This document shows, in pieces, positions 1-8,563 of a stretch of 11,979 bases of DNA (positions are counted from its first letter, which is position 1; each line of letters opens with the position of its first letter). The stretch lies in contig JAQBBQ010000249.1 of NCBI GenBank assembly GCA_032125995.1, forward strand, positions 1 through 11,979, given 5' to 3'. The notes under the pieces were generated by a model that saw nothing but the letters and a program-made list of their open reading frames with translations, was not told the DNA's origin and made no database searches. Source of the DNA: SG8-39 sp032125995 (GTDB lineage: Bacteria; Pseudomonadota; Gammaproteobacteria; Burkholderiales; SG8-39). The position numbers and the translations under genes are program-made.

Positions 1-1293
1 GTAGACCTCGGCCTGCGCCTTGTGTTGGAGCAGGCGCTTGCCGGTCGCCGCATACGACTTCGCCTGCAGCCGGTACAAGCGGGCGTCGCTCCGGTACAGG
101 CGCAGCGGCTCGGCAAGCATGGCGAGCGCCTCCGCATTGCGCCCGAGCGCCTGCAGCACCTCCACGGTGGCATAGAGCAGCGACCGACGCTGCGGATAGC
201 GCAGGCGCGACGCCGCGAGCAACGCGAGCGCGCCCGCGCCGTCGCCCGCCGCGAGGCGCAGGTTCGCGGCAAGGGTGTCGATCATCGGGCTCGCCGCCTT
301 GCCCGCGCGCAGCCGATCGACCTCGACCTGGGCGTCGGCGATGCGCCGCTCGCGCTGCAGCGCGATCGCCAGTCCATAGCTCACCGCGGTTTCGTTCGCG
401 AAGCGACGATCGCGCAACAAGTCGTTGAAATGGGTCACCGCGTCGCGCGCGTCGCCGCGCTCGGCACGCAGCTTGGCGCGCACGAGGTGAAACTCGAGGC
501 TGTCCTGCGTTTGCCGGTAGCGCAGATGCTCGGCGCGGTTCTGCGCATCTGACATCCGGTCGACGCTCATCGGGTGGGTGCGCAAATAGCCCGGCACGGT
601 GCCGTCATCACTCACCCGCGTGGCCCGCTGCAGCTTGTCGAAGAACGCGGCCATCGCCCGCGGGTCGAAATCGGCGCTTGCGAGCATCTGAAAGCCGATG
701 CGGTCGGCCTCGCGTTCAAAGCCTCGTGTGTAATTGATCTGGGACTGAACGCCGGTCGCCTGGATTGCAGCGGTTGCCCCCGCCGCAAGGTCGGGCCGCG
801 ACCCACCGAGCAGGATCGCCGCGATGGTCGCCGCGATCATCGGGATCTTCATGCGCTCCTGCGCGCCCACCAGGCGCGCAATGTGGCGTTGGGTGACGTG
901 CGCGATTTCGTGTGCGAGCACCGAGGCGAGTTCGGATTCGGAGGCCGATGACGTGATCAGTCCGGTGTGCACGCCGATGAAGCCGCCCGGCAGCGCGAAC
1001 GCGTTGATCGATGGGTCGCGGATGGCGAAGAACTCGAACGCCTGGCGCGCGTCGGGGGCCACCGCGACCAAGCGCCCGCCCAGGAGGTTTAGGTACTCGG
1101 TGACTTCAGCGTCGTCGACGTAGCTCGGCTCGTGGAACCGGATGTCCCGCATGATGCTCTCGCCGATCCGGCGCTCGACTTGCGGCGGCAGGGAGCCGTC
1201 CGCAGCGCCCCCAAGATCCGGCAAGACCGTCTGCGCGAAGACCGGTGGCAGTGCGATCGCAAGGGCGGTCGACAACACCACGGCTGCACGCAT
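1..1293 (-). CDS. bepA: BepA/YfgC-like periplasmic M48 metalloprotease with TPR domain (partial, C-terminus beyond left edge)
   Basis: The minus-strand frame from the ATG at 1293 is open for 431 codons to the window edge. Residues 1-21 form a Sec signal peptide (hydrophobic core, AFA-type end near VFAQ). The zinc-protease motif HEIAH lies at residues 128-132, and FEREAD at 192-197 supplies the third zinc ligand, as in M48 peptidases. RTHP at 238-241 matches the conserved histidine region that acts as a switch in E. coli BepA. From about residue 260 the protein becomes alanine/leucine-rich helical repeats of TPR type. E. coli BepA is about 490 residues, so roughly 50-60 residues are probably missing. 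The family handles outer-membrane protein assembly and degrades stalled outer-membrane proteins in the periplasm. The gene is divergent from moaC, and its start lies 50 bp from the moaC start. The family call is strong; exact orthology to BepA rather than another M48-TPR protein is likely but unproven. Confidence 0.88.
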   Translation of the reverse strand, partial: MRAAVVLSTALAIALPPVFAQTVLPDLGGAADGSLPPQVERRIGESIMRDIRFHEPSYVDDAEVTEYLNLLGGRLVAVAPDARQAFEFFAIRDPSINAFALPGGFIGVHTGLITSSASESELASVLAHEIAHVTQRHIARLVGAQERMKIPMIAATIAAILLGGSRPDLAAGATAAIQATGVQSQINYTRGFEREADRIGFQMLASADFDPRAMAAFFDKLQRATRVSDDGTVPGYLRTHPMSVDRMSDAQNRAEHLRYRQTQDSLEFHLVRAKLRAERGDARDAVTHFNDLLRDRRFANETAVSYGLAIALQRERRIADAQVEVDRLRAGKAASPMIDTLAANLRLAAGDGAGALALLAASRLRYPQRRSLLYATVEVLQALGRNAEALAMLAEPLRLYRSDARLYRLQAKSYAATGKRLLQHKAQAEVY

Positions 1294-1343
1294 GCGCCTA
1301 TGATACCGTTGGCGCGGCTAAGTTCCCTCGAGTATTCGAACAC

Positions 1344-1880
<537 letters not shown>

Positions 1881-2055
1881 ATGTATGAATAAGTACTTTT
1901 GATGTAAGCAGGGCCTTTCCACGTCGGGGGTTAGCCGCTAGCATGGCCCAGTTTCAGCAGGTTGACGCGGCGCAGGTTTCGGCCTCGCAGCAGGTGGTGA
2001 ATCGATAACAAGCGTCGGCGCAACGGCCGGCGCGAACTCCTTGGAGGAGGCAGCT
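1881..2055 (+). promoter_or_regulatory. Leader/control region ahead of the sox operon
   Basis: These 175 bp separate moaC from soxY. The first 26 bp (1881-1906) are clearly AT-rich against the GC-rich surroundings and contain the 8-bp palindrome AAGTACTT at 1891-1898. A TTGACG hexamer at 1962-1967 resembles a -35 box, but no convincing -10 lies at the right distance, so no exact promoter is called. The segment also contains a 21-codon open frame at 1943-2008. The soxYZAX transcript most probably starts here because moaC has no related function. This is inference from position and base composition. Confidence 0.35.
1943..2008 (+). CDS. Possible 21-residue leader peptide upstream of soxY
   Basis: An ATG at 1943 opens 21 codons ending in TAA at 2006-2008, 47 nt before the soxY start. 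The peptide begins MAQFQQVD and is rich in Gln, Ala and Val, with a C-terminal Asn-Arg. The only purine-rich stretch upstream is GGGGG near 1926-1930, about 12 nt from the ATG, which is a poor ribosome-binding site. I recognise no family. It may be a translated leader of the sox mRNA or simply a chance frame in GC-rich DNA. Confidence 0.2.
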   Translation: MAQFQQVDAAQVSASQQVVNR

Positions 2056-2526
2056 ATGGATGAGGCACGCAGAGTTGTGCTGAGAGGCGCCGGCGCCACG
2101 GGCATGCTCGCCGCCGCGCTGGCAGCGGGCTTGCTCAAGCCCGAGCGGGCGATTGCGGCGAGCTGGAACAAGGCGGCGTTCGATTCGAAGAGCCCAGTCG
2201 ACGCCTTGCAGAAAATGGGCGCGGCGAACCCCGAAAACACCGGCGATATCGTCATCGAGGCGCCGGAGATCGCCGAAAACGGTGCGGTGGTGCCGATCGA
2301 GATCACGAGCAAGGTCCCGGGCACGACGTCGCTCGCGGTGCTGATCGAGAAAAACCCGCAACCACTCGCCGGACAATTCCAATTCATGGCCGGCGCACTG
2401 CCGTTCGTGAAGGTCAATGTCAAGATGGGCGGATCCTCCCTGGTGCGCGTCGTCGCGCAGGCCGGTGGCAAGTACTACACGGCCACCAAGGAAATCAAGG
2501 TCACCCTCGGCGGCTGCGGCGGCTGA
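2056..2526 (+). CDS. soxY: Sulfur carrier subunit SoxY
   Basis: SoxY is the periplasmic carrier that holds thiosulfate-derived sulfur on a cysteine near its C-terminus, working as the SoxYZ heterodimer. The 156-residue product ends in GGCGG, the hallmark swinging arm, with the carrier Cys at residue 154. The N-terminus has a twin-arginine pair (ARRVVLRG, residues 4-11) followed by a hydrophobic alanine/leucine stretch and a cleavage region near AIAASW, which indicates Tat export of the carrier. The body shows the SoxY beta-sandwich strands, for example VPIEITSKVPG and FVKVNVKMGG. The ATG at 2056 was chosen because GGAGGA at 2043-2048 sits 7 nt upstream; an in-frame TTG at 2041 lies before that site. 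The gene is first in soxYZAX and 15 nt from soxZ. Confidence 0.96.
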   Translation: MDEARRVVLRGAGATGMLAAALAAGLLKPERAIAASWNKAAFDSKSPVDALQKMGAANPENTGDIVIEAPEIAENGAVVPIEITSKVPGTTSLAVLIEKNPQPLAGQFQFMAGALPFVKVNVKMGGSSLVRVVAQAGGKYYTATKEIKVTLGGCGG

Positions 2527-2541
2527 GAAAAGGAGACGAAC

Positions 2542-2850
2542 ATGGCAGGTCCGATGAAAGCGCGCGCGAGGATGCGCGGCAACTACACCGACATTCGCGT
2601 GCTGATGAGCCATCCGATGGAAACCGGTCTGCGCAAGGACAAAGGCAAGGTCGTTCCCAAGCACTTCATCCAGAACCTGACCGTCAAGCTGAACGGCACG
2701 ACGGTGGTTGAGGGCGAGATCAGCCAGGCGATGTCGCGCAACCCGGTATTTTCGTTCCGCGTCGGCGGCGCGAAGAAGGGCGACAAGGTCGAGATCAGCT
2801 GGCTCGACAACAAGGGCGATACCAACAAGACCGAAACCGCAGTCGCCTGA
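2542..2850 (+). CDS. soxZ: Sulfur carrier partner subunit SoxZ
   Basis: This 102-residue protein has the usual SoxZ length and no signal peptide, consistent with piggyback export with the Tat-targeted SoxY. Family features include the start region with KARAR, the LMSHPMETGLRKD stretch at about 25-37, the IQNLTVKLNG strand and the C-terminal WLDNKGD region. SoxZ pairs with SoxY to form the carrier that moves between SoxAX and SoxB. An AGGAGA ribosome-binding site at 2531-2536 is 5 nt before the ATG, and the gene follows soxY by 15 nt, so the two are surely cotranslated. The 73-nt gap to soxA contains a small inverted repeat (GAAGCG/CGCTTC, 2852-2875) without a T-tract. Confidence 0.96.
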   Translation: MAGPMKARARMRGNYTDIRVLMSHPMETGLRKDKGKVVPKHFIQNLTVKLNGTTVVEGEISQAMSRNPVFSFRVGGAKKGDKVEISWLDNKGDTNKTETAVA

Positions 2851-2923
2851 TGAAGCGCCGTGGCGCCGCCGCTTCGATTGGCGGTGGCCTGCGGACCTCG
2901 AGCAACAGAGGAGGAGGAGTGTG

Positions 2924-3724
2924 ATGCGTGCATCAGGATGCAGTGCGCTGTTGATCGCGGCGTTCGCGCTCGTAGCGGCGCCCGTGGCCGCGCAGGCCGC
3001 GAAAGCCACGAAATACCAAAAGATGGTTACCGAAGAAAGCCCGGCGGAGCTGTTCGAGCTGGTCGGCGAAGACTTGTGGAAGAAAAAGCAGGGACCCAAA
3101 AAGGCATCGCTCGAAAAGTGCGATCTCGGCAAGGGGCCGGGCGTGCTGAAGGGTGCCTACGCAGCGCTGCCGCGTTACTTCAAAGACGTCGACCAGGTGA
3201 TGGACGCCGAGACGCGGATGCTGCATTGCATGATGACGCTGCAGGGGCGTTCGAAGAAGGAGGCGCTCAAACGGCCGTTCGGCAACGCCAATAAGCCGTC
3301 CGAGATGGAGTACCTGACGGCCTACGTGGCCGGGCAGAGCCGCGGCTACAAGGTGAACCCGGGAACGCGCCACCCGATGGAGAAGTTCTCCTATGCGCTT
3401 GGCGAGAAGCTGTTCTTCGCACGCACGGGGCTGTATGACTTTTCCTGCGCGTCCTGCCACGGCGAAGAGGGCAAGCGCATCCGCGCATCCGAACTTCCCG
3501 TGTTGAGCAACCCGGCGGTTGCGCGTCCGGTCATGGCGACCTGGCCGGCGTATCGCGTTTCGAACAGCCAGATGAAAACCATGCAGTGGCGGATCAACAA
3601 CTGCTATCGGCAGATGCGCACCCCGCAGCCGGTTTGGGGCTCTGAAGTGGTGAACGCCGTACACATGTACATGATGGTGACCGGCAAGGGCGCAGTCTAC
3701 GCCGGCCCCGGCACCAAGCGCTGA
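2924..3724 (+). CDS. soxA: L-cysteine S-thiosulfotransferase subunit SoxA, single-heme type
   Basis: SoxA is the catalytic c-type cytochrome subunit of SoxAX, which forms the disulfide between thiosulfate and the SoxY cysteine in the periplasm. The 266-residue product has a Sec signal peptide (residues 1-24). It has a single heme-attachment motif CASCH at 175-179, and the conserved INNCYRQMR stretch near 224-232, whose C227 matches the cysteine/persulfide heme ligand. The N-terminal half lacks a CxxCH; instead C66 (EKCDLG) and C102 (LHCMMT) stand where diheme forms bind the first heme, probably as a disulfide. The start is the ATG at 2924 (a GTG at 2921 is also possible) behind GAGGAGGAG at 2911-2919. 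Longer in-frame extension upstream overlaps soxZ and is arginine-rich nonsense. Neighbours are soxZ and soxX. Confidence 0.95.
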   Translation: MRASGCSALLIAAFALVAAPVAAQAAKATKYQKMVTEESPAELFELVGEDLWKKKQGPKKASLEKCDLGKGPGVLKGAYAALPRYFKDVDQVMDAETRMLHCMMTLQGRSKKEALKRPFGNANKPSEMEYLTAYVAGQSRGYKVNPGTRHPMEKFSYALGEKLFFARTGLYDFSCASCHGEEGKRIRASELPVLSNPAVARPVMATWPAYRVSNSQMKTMQWRINNCYRQMRTPQPVWGSEVVNAVHMYMMVTGKGAVYAGPGTKR

Positions 3725-3737
3725 GGGGGAGGAGACG

Positions 3738-4343
3738 ATGATGACGAAATGGATGCTGGGTGCGGGTCTCGCCGCGCTTGTCCTGTCGCCGCTTGCGATC
3801 GCGGAACTTTCCGACCAGGAAGTACAGAAGATCATCAAGCGTGATTTCAAGGCCAAGGGGCAGGCGAAGATGGATCGCCTCGATCAGGACGTCGTGCAGC
3901 AGGTCTGCACGCAAGCGCATGACAAGCCGCCCGCTGACGTTGCCAAGGCGCTCGAGTCCGACCAGCTCACGGCGATCCCCTTTCCGTCGGGGTCTCTGAT
4001 GGGCAACTGGAAGAACGGTGGCAAGATCGCCTGGAGCGGCAAAGGCATGCAGTGGAACGAGGACCCGAAAAAGGGGGCGGGTGGCGGCTGCTATAACTGC
4101 CATGAGATAGCGCCCCAGCGGACGTCGTTCGGCACCATCGGTCCGAGCCTGCGGGCCTTCGGCAAGAAGCGCGGCAGCGGTCCCGATATGCAGAAATACG
4201 TCTACGGCAAAATCTACAACGCAAAAGCCTACAACCTCTGCTCGAACATGCCGCGCTTTGGCACCACCGGCACGCTGACCGAGCAGCAGATCAAGGATCT
4301 GGTCGCCTACGTGCTCGATCCGAGCGCGCCGAACAATAAGTAG
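3738..4343 (+). CDS. soxX: Cytochrome subunit SoxX of the SoxAX complex
   Basis: SoxX is the electron-accepting monoheme cytochrome c partner of SoxA. The 201-residue product has a signal peptide ending near AIAE (residues 20-23), a heme motif CYNCH at 118-122, the GPSL turn at 135-138, and NMPRFG at 170-175 with M171 as the expected distal heme ligand. The final helix is the typical IKDLVAYVLDP. It belongs to the longer SoxX type, with about 80 residues before the heme domain. C57 and C168 are extra cysteines outside the heme motif and could form a disulfide. The ribosome-binding site is a purine run at 3725-3734, and either of two adjacent ATGs (3738 or 3741) could start translation. The soxA stop lies 13 nt upstream. 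The gene is followed by a strong terminator. Confidence 0.95.
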   Translation: MMTKWMLGAGLAALVLSPLAIAELSDQEVQKIIKRDFKAKGQAKMDRLDQDVVQQVCTQAHDKPPADVAKALESDQLTAIPFPSGSLMGNWKNGGKIAWSGKGMQWNEDPKKGAGGGCYNCHEIAPQRTSFGTIGPSLRAFGKKRGSGPDMQKYVYGKIYNAKAYNLCSNMPRFGTTGTLTEQQIKDLVAYVLDPSAPNNK

Positions 4344-4370
4344 CGCACAGGCGATTGCTAGTGATCTGGA

Positions 4371-4403
4371 CGGGGCTTGGGGTTTCCCAAGCCCCGTTTT
4401 TTT
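4371..4403 (+). terminator. Strong intrinsic terminator between soxX and soxB
   Basis: A perfect 11-bp stem (4371-4381 with 4386-4396), a GTTT loop and a run of seven T at 4397-4403 make a textbook Rho-independent terminator. It lies 27 nt after the soxX stop and only 14 nt before the soxB start codon. It should end most soxYZAX transcripts, so soxB needs either readthrough or its own start within the few bases that follow. Confidence 0.93.
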
Positions 4404-4417
4404 AGTCTGCCCGATCC

Positions 4418-6121
4418 ATGCATAGACGCGACTTTCTTCGGCTGCTGGCCTTCGCAGGTGCCGCCGGCGCGAGCCTGCGTCCCGGGCTGAGCAGCGCGCA
4501 GGCTGCGAATGAACTCTACGACCTGCCGAACTTCGGCAACGTCAGCCTGCTGCACATGGCCGACTCGCACGCGCAGCTGCTGCCGACCTACTTCCGCGAG
4601 CCGAACATCAACCTCGGCGTCGGTCCGGCGACCGGGAAAGCGCCTCATCTCGTCGGTGAGGCCCTGCTGAAGCACTTCGGCGTCAAACCGGGCGGCCGGC
4701 TGGCGCATGCCTACACCCACCTCGAGTTCCAGGCCGCCGCACGCCGCTACGGCAAAATCGGCGGCTACGCGCATCTCGCAACGCTGGTGAAGCGCCTGCG
4801 GGCCTCACGTCCCCATGCGCTGCTGCTCGACAGCGGCGACACTTGGCAGGGCTCGGCGACCGCACTGTGGTCCAAGGGCGCGGACATGATCGGTGCGCAG
4901 AAGCGCCTCGGCGTCGATCTGATGACGGCGCACTGGGAATTCACCTACGGCGCCGCGCACGTGAAGCAGGTCGTCGAGCATGATCTCGCGCCGATCGAAT
5001 TCCTCGCCCAGAACATCAAGACGATCGACTTCGAGGATCCGGTCTTCACGCCGTACACGCTGCGCACGATGAACGGCGTACCGCTCGCGGTGATCGGCCA
5101 GGCCTTCCCCTATACGCCGATCGCCAATCCACGCTACATGGTCGCCGAGTGGTCCTTCGGCATCCAGGAGCGCCGCCTGCAAAAACTCGTCGCCGAGGTT
5201 CGCGCCAAGGGTGCCAAGGCCGTCGTGCTGCTGTCGCACAACGGCATGGATATCGACCTCAAGCTCGCCAGCCGCGTGCGCGGCATCGACGCGATCCTCG
5301 GCGGGCATACGCATGACGGGGTGCCGGCGCCGACCGTGGTCTCGAACGGCGGCGGACGTACCCTCGTGATGAACTCGGGATCCAACGGCAAGTTCCTCAG
5401 CGTGCTCGACCTCGAGGTGAAGGACGCTGGCGTCGCGGATTTTCGTTACCGGCTGCTGCCGGTATTCGCCAACCTGCTGCCGGCAGATCCGGACATGGCA
5501 GCCACCATCGATCAGGTCCGTGCCCCGCATCGCGCCAAGCTCGAAGAAAAGCTCGCCGTGACCGAAGGTTTGCTCTACCGCCGCGGCAACTTCAACGGCA
5601 GCTTCGACCAGCTGATCCTCGATGCGCTGATGGCGGTCAAGGGTGCCGAGATCGGGTTTTCGCCGGGATTCCGCTGGGGCACGACGCTGTTGCCCGGGGA
5701 CGCGATCACGCTCGAGCACGTGATGGACCAGACCGCGATCACCTACCCGAGCTCGACCGTGAACGCGCTGAGCGGCGCGCAAATCAAGACCATCCTCGAG
5801 GATGTCTGCGACAACCTGTTCAATCCCGATCCGTACCTGCAACAGGGCGGTGACATGGTGCGGGTTGGCGGCCTCAGCTACGCCTGCAGCCCGAACGCAA
5901 AGATCGGCGAACGCATCACCGACATGCGGCTCGGCGGCCAACCGATCGATGCGGCACGCAAGTACCAGGTCGCGAGCTGGGCGCCGGTGGCCGAAGGCAC
6001 CGAGGGCGAACCGATCTGGGACGTCGTCACGCGTTACCTGCGCGACAAGAAGACCATCGCCCCGATCCAGCCGAACCTCCCGCGCCTGATCGGCGTCAAG
6101 GGCAATCCCGGCATCGCCTGA
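4418..6121 (+). CDS. soxB: Thiosulfohydrolase SoxB
   Basis: SoxB is the periplasmic dimanganese enzyme that hydrolyses the terminal sulfone from SoxY-bound thiosulfate and releases sulfate. The 567-residue product has a Tat signal (RRDFLR at 3-8, then a hydrophobic alanine-rich segment). It carries the metallophosphoesterase-like metal motifs: ADSH at 48-51, DSGDTWQG at 138-145, AHWEFTYG at 171-178, SHN at 273-275 and GGHTHD at 295-300. AHWEFTYG is the SoxB form of the usual GNHE site and separates it from 5'-nucleotidases. The C-terminal half is the 5'-nucleotidase-like domain. The start is fixed: an in-frame TAG at 4403-4405 stands just upstream and the Tat signal begins at this ATG. No Shine-Dalgarno sequence is visible in the 14 nt after the preceding terminator. 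The last codons are duplicated downstream of the macAB-like operon. Confidence 0.97.
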   Translation: MHRRDFLRLLAFAGAAGASLRPGLSSAQAANELYDLPNFGNVSLLHMADSHAQLLPTYFREPNINLGVGPATGKAPHLVGEALLKHFGVKPGGRLAHAYTHLEFQAAARRYGKIGGYAHLATLVKRLRASRPHALLLDSGDTWQGSATALWSKGADMIGAQKRLGVDLMTAHWEFTYGAAHVKQVVEHDLAPIEFLAQNIKTIDFEDPVFTPYTLRTMNGVPLAVIGQAFPYTPIANPRYMVAEWSFGIQERRLQKLVAEVRAKGAKAVVLLSHNGMDIDLKLASRVRGIDAILGGHTHDGVPAPTVVSNGGGRTLVMNSGSNGKFLSVLDLEVKDAGVADFRYRLLPVFANLLPADPDMAATIDQVRAPHRAKLEEKLAVTEGLLYRRGNFNGSFDQLILDALMAVKGAEIGFSPGFRWGTTLLPGDAITLEHVMDQTAITYPSSTVNALSGAQIKTILEDVCDNLFNPDPYLQQGGDMVRVGGLSYACSPNAKIGERITDMRLGGQPIDAARKYQVASWAPVAEGTEGEPIWDVVTRYLRDKKTIAPIQPNLPRLIGVKGNPGIA

Positions 6122-6124
6122 ACG
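6070..6124 (+). repeat. Direct repeat, copy 1 (3' end of soxB)
   Basis: These 55 bp cover the last 17 codons of soxB, its TGA and three following bases. The same 55 bp recur at 9858-9912 with two mismatches (6077 C versus T, 6114 T versus G), an offset of 3788 bp. Identity stops sharply at both ends. This copy is the functional soxB terminus. Confidence 0.95.
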
Positions 6125-6278
6125 GCGAGCGGCAAGCAACGCGAGGCTCGCCCGCCCATCCGCGACCGGTCTGGGCGATTATTAACCGCATGTAAATGCG
6201 CCGGGTGGGGCGCGGTTTGCCGCTATGATTCGGCGCCCGGCGGTCAGCCGTCCAGCTGCCGCGCACCTTGATTTTGGC

Positions 6279-7831
6279 ATGCGGTCGATCCTGTTCAAGA
6301 GCGTCATCGTCCTCGCCCTGCTTGCGGCGGTGGCCGCGCTATACGCATGGATGGGCGGCAGCGGCAGCGGCATGCCGCAGTACCGCACCGTCAAGGTGGA
6401 GCGCGGCGCGATCGCCGCCGTGGTTGCCGCGAGCGGCACCTTGAACGCGGTCACCACGGTGCAGGTCGGTTCGCAAGTGTCCGGCCAGATCAAGGAGATC
6501 CTCGCCGACTTCAACACGGCGGTGAAACAAGACCAGATCATCGCGCGCATCGATCCGTCGACCTTCGAATTGCGCGTCAACCAGACGCGCGCCGACCTCG
6601 ACGCCGCGGGCAGCGCAGTCGCCGTGCAGCGCTCGGCACTTGCTGCACAGGACGCGGAACTCGCGCGCGTAAAAATCAATCTGCTCGACGCGGAACGCGA
6701 CTATCGGCGCAAGAAGGCGCTGGTCGAGAAGCAATTCCTCTCGCCCGCCGAGCGCGACAAGGCAAAGACGCTGTTCGACGCCACGCGCGAGCAGCTCCGC
6801 GCGGTGCAGGCGCAGCGCAAGGTCGGCGAAGCGCAGATCGCGAGCGCCCTGTCGGCGGTCAAGCAGCGCGAAGCGCTCGTGCGCCAGGCCGAGGTAGACC
6901 TCGAGCGCACGATCATCCGTGCGCCGGTCGGCGGGACGGTGATCCTGCGCAACGTCGACGCCGGGCAGACGGTCGCTGCAAGCCTGCAGGCACCCGTGCT
7001 GTTCACCATCGCGCAGGACCTGCACGACATGCAGGTCGAGGCGGCGATCGACGAGGCCGACGTCGGGCGGCTGCGCGTCGGGCAGCGCAGCGGGTTCACC
7101 GTCGACGCCTTCCCGCGGCGCAATTTCGCCGGCGAGATCCGCCAGATCCGCAAGTCGCCCCTGAATGTCCAGAACGTGATCAGCTATACGGTGGTGATTT
7201 CGGCGGCGAATCCTGATCTTGCCCTGCTCCCCGGTATGACCGCCAACGTGCGCATCGAGGTCGAGCGGCGCGACGACGTCCTCAAGGTTGCGAACGCGGC
7301 GTTGCGCTTTCAGCCGCCCGAGGGGTCGCAGGCGACGCCGCCGCCGAATGCGTCCCCCGCCGGCGGCGCCGCGCGCCGCGGGAGCCCGGCGCTGCAGCGC
7401 GCACGCCAGCGCCTCGACGCGGCAGTCAAGCCCGACGCGACCCAGAGTGCGAAGCTCGACGCGATCTTCGACGCTGCACGCAACAAATTCACGGCGCTGC
7501 GCGACCTCACCGATCCCGCCGAGCGGCGCCGCCGCGGTGCACCGATCCGCGCCGAGATGCGCGCGCAGATCGTCGAACTTCTGCGTCCGCAACAGCGCGC
7601 GATTTACCAACGCTTGATCGCGGCATCGGGCACCGGCGCGGGCGCCGTCGCCGCGCGCCTCTGGCTGCTCGAGGACGGGACGCCGAAACCGGTGGACGTG
7701 CGCATCGGCCTTTCCGACGGGATCAGCACCGAGATCGTCTCGGAAGACCTGCGCGCGAGCGCGGAGATCATCGTCGGCATGGAACAGGCGGCGCGGCCCA
7801 CTGGCGCGCTGCCGCGCATGCGCCTGTTCTG

Positions 7832-7832
<1 letters not shown>
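6279..7832 (+). CDS. MacA-like periplasmic adaptor (membrane fusion protein) with an inserted Spy/CpxP-like helical region
   Basis: This is the membrane fusion protein of an ABC-type tripartite exporter; it links the MacB-like inner-membrane transporter to an outer-membrane channel. The 517-residue product has an N-terminal membrane anchor (3-24), a first lipoyl half (about 53-73, GSQVSGQIKEI), a long alpha-helical coiled-coil hairpin (about 100-214), the second lipoyl half (IRAPVGGTVI at 213-222), a beta-barrel (about 230-335) and a C-terminal membrane-proximal domain (about 461-500, LLEDGTPKPVDVRIG). E. coli MacA has about 371 residues. The excess is mostly an insertion at about 346-452: a Pro/Gly/Ala linker, then charged helices containing LRPQQRAIYQRL. 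I preferred the ATG at 6279, just before the anchor; the ATG at 6225 adds 18 Arg/Pro-rich residues. Neither has a clear ribosome-binding site. A TATGAT at 6224-6229 could be a -10 box. The substrate is unknown. Confidence 0.87.

Positions 7833-8559
<727 letters not shown>

Positions 8560-8563
<4 letters not shown>

Noticed and set aside
1245..1343. Longer N-terminus for MoaC from the ATG at 1245
   Set aside because: The added 33 residues have no MoaC similarity and overlap the start of the divergent protease gene.
2852..2875. Inverted repeat GAAGCG/CGCTTC between soxZ and soxA as a terminator
   Set aside because: It has a large loop and no T-tract; at most it could be an mRNA-stability hairpin.
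2708..2923. Upstream extension of SoxA into soxZ
   Set aside because: The extension is arginine-rich, lies out of frame over soxZ, and precedes a clear signal peptide and ribosome-binding site.
1954..3132. 392-residue minus-strand frame across soxYZ
   Set aside because: It lies opposite two certain genes, has no recognisable domain and is an artefact of high GC content.
4805..6139. 444-residue open frame antisense to soxB, and similar long antisense frames across the exporter genes
   Set aside because: Composition is rich in Arg, His, Asp and Ala, with no motif; it mirrors codon bias of the real genes in GC-rich DNA.
6224..6229. TATGAT as a promoter -10 box for the exporter operon
   Set aside because: It matches five of six consensus bases, but no -35 hexamer sits at a suitable distance, so it is only mentioned, not called.
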